Notes: a model not told the origin generated them from the sequence alone. 64,000 nucleotides of DNA from Serinicoccus profundi (GCF_008001015.1 NZ_CP042862.1:2790001-2854000), one strand, 5' to 3'. Counted from the first letter of the stretch, positions 26,933-35,254 are shown. Made by a program: numbers and translations.

Positions 26933-29334
26933 ACGCCCGGCGCGCGCGCCCCCGCCGCCCGGGCGGCAGTCCGGTCCACCGCACGGTCCACCGCCCGCAG
27001 CATCGCCTGCGCCTTGGCGCGGGTCTCGGCATACTCCTCGGCCGGGTCGGACAACGCCGTGATCGCCCCGCCGACGCCGAAGGCCAGCTCGCCCTCCGGG
27101 GTCCGGGTCAGCGTCCGGATGACGATGGAGGTGTCCATCGAGCCGTCCAGCCCGAGCCAGCCGATGGCCCCGGAGTAGACCCCGCGCGGCGCCGCCTCCA
27201 GCTCGTCGAGGATCTCCATGGTCCGGACCTTGGGTGCGCCCGTCATCGAGCCCCCGGGGAAGCAGGCCCGCAGCACGTCGGTCGGGCCCATCCCGGGCGC
27301 CAGGGCGCCGCGGACGGTGGAGACGAGTTGGTGCACGGTGGCGTAGGTCTCGACCGCGAAGAGCTCGGGCACGCGCACGCTGCCCGAGCGGCACACGCGG
27401 TGGAGGTCGTTGCGCAGCAGGTCCACGATCATGAGGTTCTCGGCGCGGTCCTTGACGGCGGTCGCGAGATCGGCGGCGAGCGCCGCGTCGGCCTCAGGGG
27501 TGGCGCCGCGCGGGCGGGTCCCCTTGATCGGCCGCGCCTCGACGGCCCCGGTCGCCCCGTCGACCGACACGAACCGCTCGGGCGAGCCGCTCAGCACGCT
27601 CACCTCCGGCGTCCGCAGCCAGGCACCGCGCGGCACCGGCGACACCTCGCGCAGCGCGAGGTAGGTCTCCCGCTCCCGCAGGTCGGGCGCCTCGGCCCGG
27701 TAGGTCGTGGTGAGACAGATCTCGTAGGACTCACCCCGCGCGATCTGCGCCTGGGCGCGCTGCACGAGGCGCAGGTATGCCTCCTCCTCGTCCCGGGGCG
27801 TCAGCACCGGGTGTGCCAGGGGCGCCAGGGGCGCCGGGGGTACCGGGGGTGGTTCGGCGTCCGCGCGTCCGCGCGAGGGCGGGTCGAGGGCATCGTCCTG
27901 GCTGAACGGAGCCGTGCTCCCGACCGCCAGCCGGTGGAGCGCCTCCGCCAGCGCCGCGCCCACGCCGAGCACCCAGTCGCGCTGGGTGTCGCGGACCTGA
28001 TCGTCCTCGAGCCACACCGCCCAGAGCGCGCCGGTCTCATGGTCGAGCACGACGCCCCGGTCGGCGAAGGTCAGCCAGGCGTCCGGCCAGGGCGAGCGGT
28101 GCGCCGCCGACCCGCCGGTCTCGGCCTTGAGCTCGTAGCCGAGGTAGCCGACGAAGCCCGGGCGCCACACGGGCGGCGCCTGCTCCCCGACGGCGGACCC
28201 GGTCACCGTCGCGGAGGTCGACGGCACCGGGGACTGCGACACGACCGGCGAGCCCGGCCCCACCGGGGCGTCGACGAGGTGCCAGTCGCCGAGCAGATCG
28301 TCGAGGCGATCCATCAGCGTCGCGCCCTCACCCACCCGGTGCTTGAGCTCGAAGGACAGCGGCCCCCGCGAGTCCACGAGCAGCGACCACCCGGTGCCGT
28401 CCGAGGCGTCGAGCCAGACCGATGTCGGGGCATCACCCAGCAGCAGCTCCTGCAGCACCGGGGCCAGCGCCACGGTGTCGAGCGGGCCAGGGATCGCGGC
28501 GGTGCGCCGCTCGGGCAGGTCGTCGGAGCCGACCCAGCCGACGCCGGAGCCGACCCAGCCGACGCCGGAGCCGACCCGGGCCACGTCCGGACCGACGTCC
28601 GGGCCGACGCCCGAGGAGTCCCAGCAGTCCATGGCGTCGAGGCGGCACCTCTGCACCGACACAGGCCGCCCGCCCGAGCGGTGGGCGTGCGGACCGAGCG
28701 CATCGCCGACCGCCACCGACGCGCGGTTCGCCTCCGTTGCGGGAGTGGGATCGACTCCGGCCAGGCGCAGGAAGTTCGCGACGATGAGCTCCCCGTGCTC
28801 GGACAGGACCGACTCGGGGTGGAACTGCACGCCCCAGAAGGGTCGCTCGGGGTCGGCGAGGGCCATGACGCAGCCGTCGTCGAGCGCGCGGGCCGTCACC
28901 CTCAGCCCGGAGACCAGCGGCACGGCGACCTCGAGCGAGTGGTAGCGGACCACCCGCAGCGGCGACAGCACCCCCTGGAAGAGGCCGGTGCCGTCGTGCT
29001 CCACGTCGCTGACGATCCCGTGCCGGGTGAGCGACATCTCCCGGACCTGCTCGCCCGCGACGTGCGCCAGCCCCTGGTGGCCGAGGCATACCCCCAGGAC
29101 CGGCACCTCCCGCTGCCGCAACGCCAGGTCGGACAGGCCCATATCCTGCGCCACCTGCGGCCGCCCCGGCCCGGGGCCGACGACGATCGCCGCGAACTCC
29201 CCCAGCTCGGCCGGAGTGGCCGGGTGGTCGTGCGCCCACAGCACCGGCGGACGGCCGAGGACGCGGTGCAGCAGGTCGGCGATGTTGTAGGTGAAGCTGT
29301 CGGCGTGGTCGATCAGCAGGACCTCCCCGGGCAC
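26929..29334 (-). CDS. pabAB: Fused aminodeoxychorismate synthase (glutaminase + synthase)
   Basis: An 801-residue fusion that makes 4-amino-4-deoxychorismate from chorismate and glutamine for folate synthesis. The N-terminal class I glutamine amidotransferase (1-195) has the nucleophile Cys83 in GVCLGHQG and His172/Glu174 in FHPES. The C-terminal PabB domain (about 520-790) has RGESYEICLTT, PIKGTRPRG, AENLMIVDLLRNDL and FPGGSMTGAPKVRTM. Between them is a long linker with a Gly/Val/Ser-rich repeat (GSGVGWV twice), encoded by a 21-base tandem repeat. PIKGT separates it from anthranilate synthase. GTG start; the pirin gene ends three bases upstream. Confidence 0.92.
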   Translation of the reverse strand: MPGEVLLIDHADSFTYNIADLLHRVLGRPPVLWAHDHPATPAELGEFAAIVVGPGPGRPQVAQDMGLSDLALRQREVPVLGVCLGHQGLAHVAGEQVREMSLTRHGIVSDVEHDGTGLFQGVLSPLRVVRYHSLEVAVPLVSGLRVTARALDDGCVMALADPERPFWGVQFHPESVLSEHGELIVANFLRLAGVDPTPATEANRASVAVGDALGPHAHRSGGRPVSVQRCRLDAMDCWDSSGVGPDVGPDVARVGSGVGWVGSGVGWVGSDDLPERRTAAIPGPLDTVALAPVLQELLLGDAPTSVWLDASDGTGWSLLVDSRGPLSFELKHRVGEGATLMDRLDDLLGDWHLVDAPVGPGSPVVSQSPVPSTSATVTGSAVGEQAPPVWRPGFVGYLGYELKAETGGSAAHRSPWPDAWLTFADRGVVLDHETGALWAVWLEDDQVRDTQRDWVLGVGAALAEALHRLAVGSTAPFSQDDALDPPSRGRADAEPPPVPPAPLAPLAHPVLTPRDEEEAYLRLVQRAQAQIARGESYEICLTTTYRAEAPDLRERETYLALREVSPVPRGAWLRTPEVSVLSGSPERFVSVDGATGAVEARPIKGTRPRGATPEADAALAADLATAVKDRAENLMIVDLLRNDLHRVCRSGSVRVPELFAVETYATVHQLVSTVRGALAPGMGPTDVLRACFPGGSMTGAPKVRTMEILDELEAAPRGVYSGAIGWLGLDGSMDTSIVIRTLTRTPEGELAFGVGGAITALSDPAEEYAETRAKAQAMLRAVDRAVDRTAARAAGARAPGV
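28525..28587 (-). repeat. 21-base in-frame tandem repeat inside pabAB linker
   Basis: Two perfect copies of a 21-base unit (28525-28545 and 28546-28566; it begins GGAGCCGACCCAGCC) and a third degenerate copy from 28567. They encode GSGVGWV-type units in the linker between the glutaminase and synthase domains. The length keeps the frame, so copy-number changes would alter only linker length. Confidence 0.85.
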
Positions 29335-29337
29335 CGA

Positions 29338-30423
29338 TCAGCCCCGGGGACGCAGCCGGAGCGGCGGGAGGTCCGGCGCGGGCAGCGACGTACCGTCGGG
29401 GTAGTCGACGGCCCCGAACCGGCCCTGCGGCGCGTGCGAGAGCTCGGTCTGCCACGCCTCGCGCGCCGCGACGATGTCGTCGTGGGAGCGGCCGATGAAG
29501 TTCCACCACATGACGATCTGCTCGCCGAACGGCGGACCCCCGATGAGCAGCACCCGGGTGCCGGCCGGGTCAGGACCCGCCACGAGGCGGAGCCGGTCGC
29601 GGCCGGACGCCAGGTGCGCAAGCTCGGCTCGGGCGACCTCCACGCCGTCGTCGCCACCGGCCTCCCCGTCCCCACCGCCGCCGATGACGCCGCCGCCGAC
29701 GGTGATGCTGCCGTGGTCGACCAGCACGCCGTGCTCGAAGTCGGGGTCCACGCCCAGCTCCAGGCCGGCACCGGGCTCCAGCACGATCTCCGCCCCGAGC
29801 AACGGGGTGTAGGTCGTGACCGGGGAACTCAGTCGGTCGCTCGCCCCAGGGCCGTGGTCGTGGCCCACCCCGAGCTCGCCGAGGAAGACGCTGACCCGCG
29901 CCCCCTCGACCGCGAGGGGCTCGGGCGCGAAGTGCTCGAAGGCCGGTGCGACCTCGGAGTGCTCGGTCGGCAGCGCGACCCACAGCTGGGCGCCGTGCAG
30001 CACGGTCGGCACCTCGCCGCCCTCCGCAGCCTCCGCCGAGGTGACCGAGACCTCGGAGTGGGAGACGCCATACCCGGCCGTCATGAGGTTGAGCTCGCCC
30101 GGGCGCACGAGCGCGCGCACTCCGGTCGAGTCCCGGTGCTCGATGAGACCACTGAACAGCCACGACACGGTCTGGAGCGCGGTATGCGGGTGCGGCGGGA
30201 CGACCATGCCGCCGGAGGTCGCGATCTCGTCCGGCCCGTAGTGGTCCACGAAGCACCACGCCCCGATCATCGTGCGCCCCCGCGCCGGGAGCGTGCGACG
30301 GACGCGCATCGCGCGTGGACCGCCGAGCGGCACCTCCCGCGGGGTGATGAGGGTGATCAGACCGTCGCGAGCCGGCGGCTGCCCGCAGGCGACCTCGTCC
30401 GGGCGTGTCTCCAGCGAACTCAT
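29338..30423 (-). CDS. Pirin family protein
   Basis: A 361-residue bicupin. The N-terminal cupin carries the pirin metal site: HPH in MVVPPHPHTALQTVSWLFSG, a nearby EHRDSTG, and the H..E ligands in GYGVSHSEV. The second cupin has RVLLIGGPPFGEQIVMWWNF and the phrase SHDDIVAAREAW typical of pirins. An Asp/Gly-rich insertion (GGGVIGGGGDGEAGG) lies near residue 250. Bacterial pirins include quercetinases and metabolic regulators; the specific role is unknown. GAGACT stands six bases before the ATG (30435-30430), so a leaderless start is likely. The gene abuts pabAB. Confidence 0.9.
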   Translation of the reverse strand: MSSLETRPDEVACGQPPARDGLITLITPREVPLGGPRAMRVRRTLPARGRTMIGAWCFVDHYGPDEIATSGGMVVPPHPHTALQTVSWLFSGLIEHRDSTGVRALVRPGELNLMTAGYGVSHSEVSVTSAEAAEGGEVPTVLHGAQLWVALPTEHSEVAPAFEHFAPEPLAVEGARVSVFLGELGVGHDHGPGASDRLSSPVTTYTPLLGAEIVLEPGAGLELGVDPDFEHGVLVDHGSITVGGGVIGGGGDGEAGGDDGVEVARAELAHLASGRDRLRLVAGPDPAGTRVLLIGGPPFGEQIVMWWNFIGRSHDDIVAAREAWQTELSHAPQGRFGAVDYPDGTSLPAPDLPPLRLRPRG

Positions 30424-30521
30424 CCGCCCAGTCTCCCACCGTGACCAACGTCTCGTCGTCGTAGGGCCACCGAGGTGCCGCAGCGGAATTCTGCGGGCCG
30501 GATGTGCGGTTCACTAGATGT

Positions 30522-31886
30522 ATGAGTGCTCCCCAGCCAGCTACCACCGCCCCGCACCGCGTCGTCGTCATCGGTTCCGGTTTCGGCGGCCTCTTCGCCA
30601 CCAAGGCGTTGTCCGACCCCGCCGTGAAGGTGCTCATGGTGGCGCGCACCGGGCACCACCTCTTCCAGCCGCTGCTCTACCAGGTGGCGACCGGCATCCT
30701 GTCCGAGGGCGTCATCGCCCCGCCGACCCGCGACGTGCTGGCCACCCAGGACAACGCCACCGTCATGCTCGGCGACGTCAAGAACATCGACCTCGCCGAG
30801 CGCACGGTCACCGCGGTGACCGCCGGTGAGGACATGGTCTACGACTACGACAGCCTCATCCTCGCGGCCGGAGCCAACCAGTCGTGGTTCGGCAGCCCGC
30901 ACTTCGCCGAGTACGCCCCCGGCATGAAGTCGATCGACGATGCCCTGGAGCTGCGCGGTCGCATCTACGGCGCGTTCGAGCTGGCCGAGCTCGCGGCCGC
31001 GGCCGGGCGCGAGGACGACGTGCGCCGGCTGCTGACCTTCGTCGTCGTCGGCGCCGGCCCCACCGGCGTCGAGATGGCCGGGCAGCTGGCCGAGTTGAGC
31101 AAGCGCACGCTGCGCAAGGAGTTCCGCCACATCGACCCCACGAAGGCGCGCATCCTGCTCGTGGACGCGGTCGACAAGGTCCTGGCGCCCTTCGGCGACA
31201 CGCTCGCGGCCAAGACCGAGAAGAGCCTGGCCGACCTAGGCATCGAGGTGAAGCTCGGTCGCAAGGTGGTCGACGTCGACGAGGGCGGGGTCGTCCTGGA
31301 GTCGACGACGGACGGCAGCCAGGAGCGGATCGAGGCGCAGACCAAGGTCTGGGCGGCCGGGGTCCAGGGCAACCCGCTCGGCCGCAAGGTCGCCGAGCAG
31401 GCCGGCGCCGAGCTGGACCGCTCGGGGCGCGTCAAGGTGCTGCCCGACCTCACCCTGCCGGGCCACCCTGAGGTCTTCGTCGTCGGTGACCTCGCGGCCG
31501 TCGAGGGCGTCCCGGGCGTGGCCCAGGGGGCCATCCAGGGTGGGCGCCACGCCGCCGACCAGATCCTGCGCCGGCTGCGCGGCGAGGAGACCGGCCAGGA
31601 GTTCAGCTACTTCGACAAGGGCTCGATGGCCACGATCTCCCGCTTCCGCGCGGTGATGAAGCGCGGCCGGCTGGAGCTCACCGGCTACCCCGCCTGGGTG
31701 GCCTGGCTCGCGGTGCACCTCTTCTACATCATCGGCTTCAAGAGCCAGCTCGCGACGCTCATGCACTGGGCGGTGAGCTTCCTCGGCCGCGACCGCTCCG
31801 AGCGCACGGTCACCGAGCAGCAGGTGTATGCCCGGCTCGCGTTGGAGTACCTCGGCGAGGACTTCCGCCGCCAGCCCAAGCGCTGA
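30522..31886 (+). CDS. ndh: Type II NADH dehydrogenase (NDH-2)
   Basis: A 454-residue membrane-associated flavoprotein that passes electrons from NADH to menaquinone without proton pumping. FAD Rossmann motif VVVIGSGFGGLFA (about 14-26), NDH-2 block HHLFQPLLYQVATGILS, the second (NADH) motif VVVGAGPTGVEMAGQLAEL (about 173), and the C-terminal FAD motif FVVGDLAAV with AIQGGRHAA. The amphipathic C-terminal region AWVAWLAVHLFYIIGFKSQ anchors it to the membrane. TTCACT six bases before the ATG suggests a leaderless start; an earlier GTG is less likely. Confidence 0.92.
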   Translation: MSAPQPATTAPHRVVVIGSGFGGLFATKALSDPAVKVLMVARTGHHLFQPLLYQVATGILSEGVIAPPTRDVLATQDNATVMLGDVKNIDLAERTVTAVTAGEDMVYDYDSLILAAGANQSWFGSPHFAEYAPGMKSIDDALELRGRIYGAFELAELAAAAGREDDVRRLLTFVVVGAGPTGVEMAGQLAELSKRTLRKEFRHIDPTKARILLVDAVDKVLAPFGDTLAAKTEKSLADLGIEVKLGRKVVDVDEGGVVLESTTDGSQERIEAQTKVWAAGVQGNPLGRKVAEQAGAELDRSGRVKVLPDLTLPGHPEVFVVGDLAAVEGVPGVAQGAIQGGRHAADQILRRLRGEETGQEFSYFDKGSMATISRFRAVMKRGRLELTGYPAWVAWLAVHLFYIIGFKSQLATLMHWAVSFLGRDRSERTVTEQQVYARLALEYLGEDFRRQPKR

Positions 31887-31916
31887 CCGGACCGGCCTCC
31901 CCGCACGATCCCTCAG

Positions 31917-32072
31917 CCGCGGGGAGGATCGGTGCACGCGCCCCCATCCTCACCGCATACCCCGGCGCCCGCGGGGAGGATCCGTACACGGGCGCCCATC
32001 CTCACCGCATACCCCGGCGCCCGCAGGGAGGATCCGTGCAGCTGCACCGATCCTCCCCGCGCGCACTAGCGC
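31917..32072. repeat. 52-base tandem repeat (three units) at convergent gene ends
   Basis: Units start at 31917, 31969 and 32021. The first two are almost identical over 52 bases; the third is diverged in its second half. Each of the first two can fold by pairing GAGGAT with ATCCTC across 16 bases. It fills most of the 199-base gap between ndh and the glycerophosphodiesterase gene. Confidence 0.88.
32022..32061. terminator. Bidirectional terminator hairpin formed by third repeat unit
   Basis: A 20-base-pair stem with two mismatches, centred on TGCAGCTGCA (32037-32046). It includes GGAGGATC paired to GATCCTCC. It lies between converging genes. Confidence 0.7.
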
Positions 32073-32085
32073 CGTGCAGTGCGGC

Positions 32086-32958
32086 TCAGCGGCCGCCGAG
32101 CACCTCGGCCAGCACGTCCGGCTGGTTGGTGATGACGCCGTCGACGCCGAGGTCGATGACGCGGCGCATGATCGCCGGGTCGTCGACGGTCCAGGTGTTC
32201 ATCGTCATGCCCTGCGCGTGCACCGCGGCCACGTAGTCGGAGGTCACGGCGCTGTGGTGCGGGTTGATCTGGTCGGCCCAGGTCGAGAGCTCCGGCAGCT
32301 GGGCGGTGGTCGGCGCCCCGAGCAGGCCTGCGGGCACCTGCGGCAGCAGCGCGTCGAACTCCGCCATGAAGTCCCAGTCGAAGGACTGCACGACCAGCCG
32401 CTCGCCCGCGACCGCGGAGGTGAGGTAGCCGGGCTCGTCGGCCAGCACGTCGGCGATGTCCGGCCCGATCCCCGGGTAGAGCGCCGGCGACTTGACCTCC
32501 AGGAGCAGCCCGGACCGGCTGGAGCGCAGCTCGCGCACCGCCTCGGCGAGCGTCGGGATCTGCTCCCCGGCGAACTCCTCGCCCTTCCACGAGCCGGCGT
32601 CCAACTGGAGCAGCTCGGCGTAGGTGAAGTCGGCGACGTTCCAGGGCGCGCGGTCGGGGAAGACCTGCTCGACGTCGGTGGTGCGCCGCAGCGAGGTGTC
32701 GTGCATGAGCACGATCTCGCCGTCGGCGGTGAGCTGGACGTCGATCTCGACGAAGTCGACCTTGTCGCGGATGCCCTCGCGCACCGCGGCCAGGGTGTTC
32801 TCGGGCTGCTCGAAGCTGGACCCGCGGTGGGCGATCTCGTCGACCGTGTGGTCCGGGGAGGGCACAGCCGCGGCGCCGCTGGCTCCGAGCGCGCCGACGG
32901 CGAGGAGCGAGACGGCCAGGCCGGCGGGCAGGGTGCGGCGCAGGGAAGAACGGGTCAT
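32086..32958 (-). CDS. Secreted glycerophosphodiester phosphodiesterase
   Basis: A 290-residue exported enzyme that hydrolyses glycerophosphodiesters to glycerol-3-phosphate and an alcohol. The signal peptide (LPAGLAVSLLAVGALGASGA, cleavage near 31) is followed by a GDPD TIM barrel. His44-Arg45-Gly46 (IAHRGSS), Glu71 and Asp73 (FVEIDVQ) and His86-Asp87 (LMHDTSL) are the conserved catalytic and metal residues. The C-terminal VITNQPDVLAEVL matches family ends. A GAGGA ribosome site is seen upstream. It could salvage phospholipid head groups outside the cell. Convergent with ndh. Confidence 0.92.
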   Translation of the reverse strand: MTRSSLRRTLPAGLAVSLLAVGALGASGAAAVPSPDHTVDEIAHRGSSFEQPENTLAAVREGIRDKVDFVEIDVQLTADGEIVLMHDTSLRRTTDVEQVFPDRAPWNVADFTYAELLQLDAGSWKGEEFAGEQIPTLAEAVRELRSSRSGLLLEVKSPALYPGIGPDIADVLADEPGYLTSAVAGERLVVQSFDWDFMAEFDALLPQVPAGLLGAPTTAQLPELSTWADQINPHHSAVTSDYVAAVHAQGMTMNTWTVDDPAIMRRVIDLGVDGVITNQPDVLAEVLGGR

Positions 32959-33098
32959 GGGGGTCCTCGAACTTTCAGGCAGAGGGTCGTGCGGACCCGC
33001 TCGACGCTAGGCAGCGCGGGTGGACTCCCGGTGACCTCGAGGCACCGCCCCCGTGACGTCTGGTCGAGCCCCCAGCAGCCGGCAGGTCAGCGTTTCGT

Positions 33099-33530
33099 CT
33101 AGCCCCGCGTCATCGGCAGGTGGGGTATGCCGTCCTCGAGGTAGTCCTCCCCGCTGCGGCGGAAGCCGAGCCGCGAGTACCACCCCTCCAGGTGGGCCTG
33201 GGCGCCGATCTCGACCGGACCGTCACCGAGCCGGCGCAGGCCCTCCTCGACGAGAGCGGCGGCATACCCCTGTCCTCGGTGGTCGCGGTGGGTCGCCACC
33301 CGACCGAGCCGCCGCGTCCCGTCGCCGTCCACCAGGGTGCGCACGCACGCGGCGACCACGCCGTCGGCGTCGACCCACAGGTGCTCGGTGGCCGGCTCGG
33401 TGTCGCGACCGTCGATCTCGGGATAGGGGCACTCCTGCTCGACGACGAAGACGTCGACCCGCAACCGCAGCAGGTCGTGCAGGGTGCGGACGTCGAGGTC
33501 GGCGAACCGGGCGGCGCGGATCGTGGGCAT
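33099..33530 (-). CDS. ElaA-type GNAT acetyltransferase
   Basis: A 143-residue GNAT protein. MPTIRAARFADLDVRTLHDL, then RVDVFVVEQECPYPEIDGRD (the ElaA signature), LWVDADGVVAACVRTL, the acetyl-CoA loop RVATHRDHRGQGYAAALVEE and GFRRSGEDYLEDGIPHLPM at the end. Substrate unknown. The ATG at 33530 has TACCCT exactly six bases upstream (33542-33537) and no ribosome site, so the start is probably leaderless. That supports this short version over starts lying further upstream. Confidence 0.88.
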   Translation of the reverse strand: MPTIRAARFADLDVRTLHDLLRLRVDVFVVEQECPYPEIDGRDTEPATEHLWVDADGVVAACVRTLVDGDGTRRLGRVATHRDHRGQGYAAALVEEGLRRLGDGPVEIGAQAHLEGWYSRLGFRRSGEDYLEDGIPHLPMTRG

Positions 33531-33630
33531 GACGGCAGGGTATGCCGACGCGCGCCGAGGTGGACATCGGCCCGTCGCCCACCCAGATCGGTCCGGCAGG
33601 GCGAGGGGCCCGGGTGCGTAGGCTGGCGCC

Positions 33631-34710
33631 ATGACCCAGGCACCAGGTGGGCTCGAGCCGGTCGATGCGCTGCGCCGGATCGCCTTCCTGCTCGAGCGCG
33701 AGCGCGAGGAGACCCGACGGGTCGAGGCCTACCGCAAGGCCGCCACCGTCATCCTGCCGCTGGGCGAGGAGGAGGTGCGCCGTCGCGTCGCCGCCGGCAC
33801 GCTGCGCGACCTGCCCGGCATCGGGCCCTCGACCTCGGCCGTCATCGAGGCGGTCGTGCGGGGCGAGGTGCCCGACAAGCTCGCCGACCTGGAGTCACGC
33901 GCCGACCAGCCCCTGGCCGCGGGCGGCGAGGCCCTGCGCGCGCAGCTGCGCGGCGACCTGCACAGCCACTCCGACTGGTCCGACGGCGGCAGCCCGATCG
34001 AGGAGATGGTGGCCAGCGCGATGGAGCTGGGCCACGACTACCTCGCCCTCACCGACCACTCCCCCCGGCTCACGGTCGCCCACGGCCTCACCGCCGACCG
34101 GTTGCGGCGCCAGCTGCGCATCGTCGAGGCCCTCAACGCGCAGACCTCCCCCGGGTTCACCCTGCTCAAGTCCATCGAGGTCGACATCCTCGACGACGGC
34201 GCGCTCGACCAGGACGAGGACCTGCTCGGTGAGCTCGACCTGCGCGTGGCGTCCGTCCACTCCAAGCTCACGATGGCCAGCGGGGCGATGACCCGGCGGA
34301 TGGTCGCGGCGGTCGAGAACCCCCTCACCTCCGTGCTCGGCCACTGCACCGGCCGCCGGGTCATGCCCCGGCGCGGCGACCGGGGCTCGCGCAGCGGCTC
34401 CCGCATGCGCCCGCCGAGCGAGTTCGACGCCGCCGCCGTCCTCGAGGCGTGCGCCGCGACGGGGACGGCGGTCGAGATCAACTCGCGCCCGGAGCGGCAG
34501 GACCCGCCGGGCGCCCTGCTCACCCTCGCGATCGAGACGGGCTGCCTCTTCGCCGTCTCGACCGACGCGCACGCCCCCGGCCAGCTCGACTTCCTCGACT
34601 ACGGCTGCGAGCGCGCCGTGCGCTACGGCGTGCCCGCGGACCGGGTGGTCAACACCTGGCCCCTGGACCGTCTGCTCGCCTGGGCCGGTGACCCCGGATC
34701 GGCGGCCTGA
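33631..34710 (+). CDS. PHP-domain hydrolase with N-terminal helix-hairpin-helix (PolX-like, no polymerase domain)
   Basis: A 359-residue protein. The N-terminus (about 10-85) resembles the 8-kDa/HhH part of PolX polymerases (AFLLEREREETRRVEAYRKA, then LRDLPGIGPSTSAVI). The PHP domain follows directly, with metal ligands GDLHSHSDWSDG (His111, His113), ALTDHSPR, a KSIEVDI strand, SVHSKL, GHCTGR and the C-terminal STDAHAPGQLDF. The nucleotidyl-transferase core of bacterial PolX is absent. A metal-dependent 3'-5' exonuclease or phosphoesterase role is likely from the family. TAGGCT six bases before the ATG suggests a leaderless start. Confidence 0.88.
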   Translation: MTQAPGGLEPVDALRRIAFLLEREREETRRVEAYRKAATVILPLGEEEVRRRVAAGTLRDLPGIGPSTSAVIEAVVRGEVPDKLADLESRADQPLAAGGEALRAQLRGDLHSHSDWSDGGSPIEEMVASAMELGHDYLALTDHSPRLTVAHGLTADRLRRQLRIVEALNAQTSPGFTLLKSIEVDILDDGALDQDEDLLGELDLRVASVHSKLTMASGAMTRRMVAAVENPLTSVLGHCTGRRVMPRRGDRGSRSGSRMRPPSEFDAAAVLEACAATGTAVEINSRPERQDPPGALLTLAIETGCLFAVSTDAHAPGQLDFLDYGCERAVRYGVPADRVVNTWPLDRLLAWAGDPGSAA

Positions 34711-34739
34711 GGGGCGGCCACGGGGCCACGCGCACCGTT

Positions 34740-34769
34740 TTGGATCATCCGGTCGCGATCACGTATGCT
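34740..34769 (+). promoter_or_regulatory. Promoter of the tRNA cluster
   Basis: TTGGAT (34740-34745) and TATGCT (34764-34769) are separated by 18 bases and lie 22 bases before tRNA-Glu. This is a plausible vegetative promoter for the Glu-Asp-Phe tRNA cluster. Confidence 0.5.
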
Positions 34770-34791
34770 CATCGTCGTCCTCAACGGATAG

Positions 34792-34864
34792 GTCCCCATC
34801 GTCTAGTGGCCTAGGACCCCGCCCTTTCACGGCGGTAACACGGGTTCGAATCCCGTTGGGGATG
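34792..34864 (+). tRNA. tRNA-Glu (anticodon TTC)
   Basis: A 73-base cloverleaf: acceptor GTCCCCA with TGGGGAT, D-arm CGTCTAGTGGCCTAGGAC, anticodon arm CCGCC-CTTTCAC-GGCGG, and T-arm with GGTTCGAATCC. The first pair is G-U and the discriminator G, as in other actinobacterial tRNA-Glu genes. CCA is not encoded. Confidence 0.96.
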
Positions 34865-34886
34865 CACATCCCTGTTGGGGATGCAC
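34855..34886 (+). repeat. 19-base-spaced duplication of tRNA-Glu 3' end
   Basis: GTTGGGGATGCAC at 34855-34867, covering the tRNA 3' end, is repeated exactly at 34874-34886. The second copy also forms a small hairpin (CATCCC with GGGATG). Confidence 0.8.
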
Positions 34887-34908
34887 CAGGTCTCGACCTG
34901 AAAATCGA

Positions 34909-34982
34909 GGCCCCGTGGCGCAGTTGGTTAGCGCGCCGCCCTGTCACGGCGGAGGTCGCGGGTTCGAGTCCCGTCGGGGTCG
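34909..34982 (+). tRNA. tRNA-Asp (anticodon GTC)
   Basis: A 74-base cloverleaf: acceptor GGCCCCG with CGGGGTC, D-arm GCGCAGTTGGTTAGCGC, anticodon arm CCGCC-CTGTCAC-GGCGG, T-arm with GGTTCGAGTCC, discriminator G. Second gene of the cluster. Confidence 0.96.
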
Positions 34983-35041
34983 CAGCAGATGCGGCGTGGT
35001 CACCGGAGTTCCTCTGGTGGCCACGCCGGATCGCTACTCAC

Positions 35042-35115
35042 GGCCAGGTAGCTCAGTTGGTACGAGCGTTCGACTGAAAATCGAAAGGTCGGCGGTTCGA
35101 CCCCGCCCCTGGCCA
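35042..35115 (+). tRNA. tRNA-Phe (anticodon GAA)
   Basis: A 74-base cloverleaf: acceptor GGCCAGG with CCTGGCC, D-arm GCTCAGTTGGTACGAGC, anticodon loop CTGAAAA, T-arm with GGTTCGACCCC, discriminator A. Last gene of the cluster. Confidence 0.95.
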
Positions 35116-35121
35116 CGCGAC

Positions 35122-35157
35122 AAGCCGCGGGTCTGCCCTGATGACACCCGCGGCTTT
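35122..35157 (+). terminator. Terminator of the tRNA cluster
   Basis: Eleven-base perfect arms AAGCCGCGGGT and ACCCGCGGCTT around a 13-base loop, followed by TTCGCGTTT. It starts seven bases after tRNA-Phe. Confidence 0.8.
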
Positions 35158-35204
35158 CGCGTTTCCGGGGGTCGGGGAATTTGTGCAGACGATCATGCGT
35201 GTGG

Positions 35205-35223
35205 TGAAGTAAGGTCCACCTAA
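35205..35223. promoter_or_regulatory. IdeR/DtxR-type iron box upstream of fbpA
   Basis: TGAAGTAAGGTCCACCTAA matches 13 of 19 positions of the IdeR consensus TTAGGTTAGGCTAACCTAA, including the right half CCTAA. It ends 31 bases before the fbpA ATG. Iron-loaded IdeR would repress the iron transporter operon from here. Confidence 0.6.
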
Positions 35224-35254
35224 GTTGGCCCGCTCCCCCAGGAGACCTTCTCTC

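Noticed and set aside
28525-28587. CRISPR-like or intergenic repeat
   Set aside because: The repeat is in frame inside pabAB and encodes its linker.
27328-30444. A 1038-codon plus-strand frame opposite pabAB and pirin
   Set aside because: Both minus-strand genes have complete catalytic motifs. The plus frame has no recognisable domain and is rich in Arg/Gly/His.
31917-32072. CRISPR array
   Set aside because: The units are contiguous 52-base tandem copies without unique spacers, and no cas genes are present.
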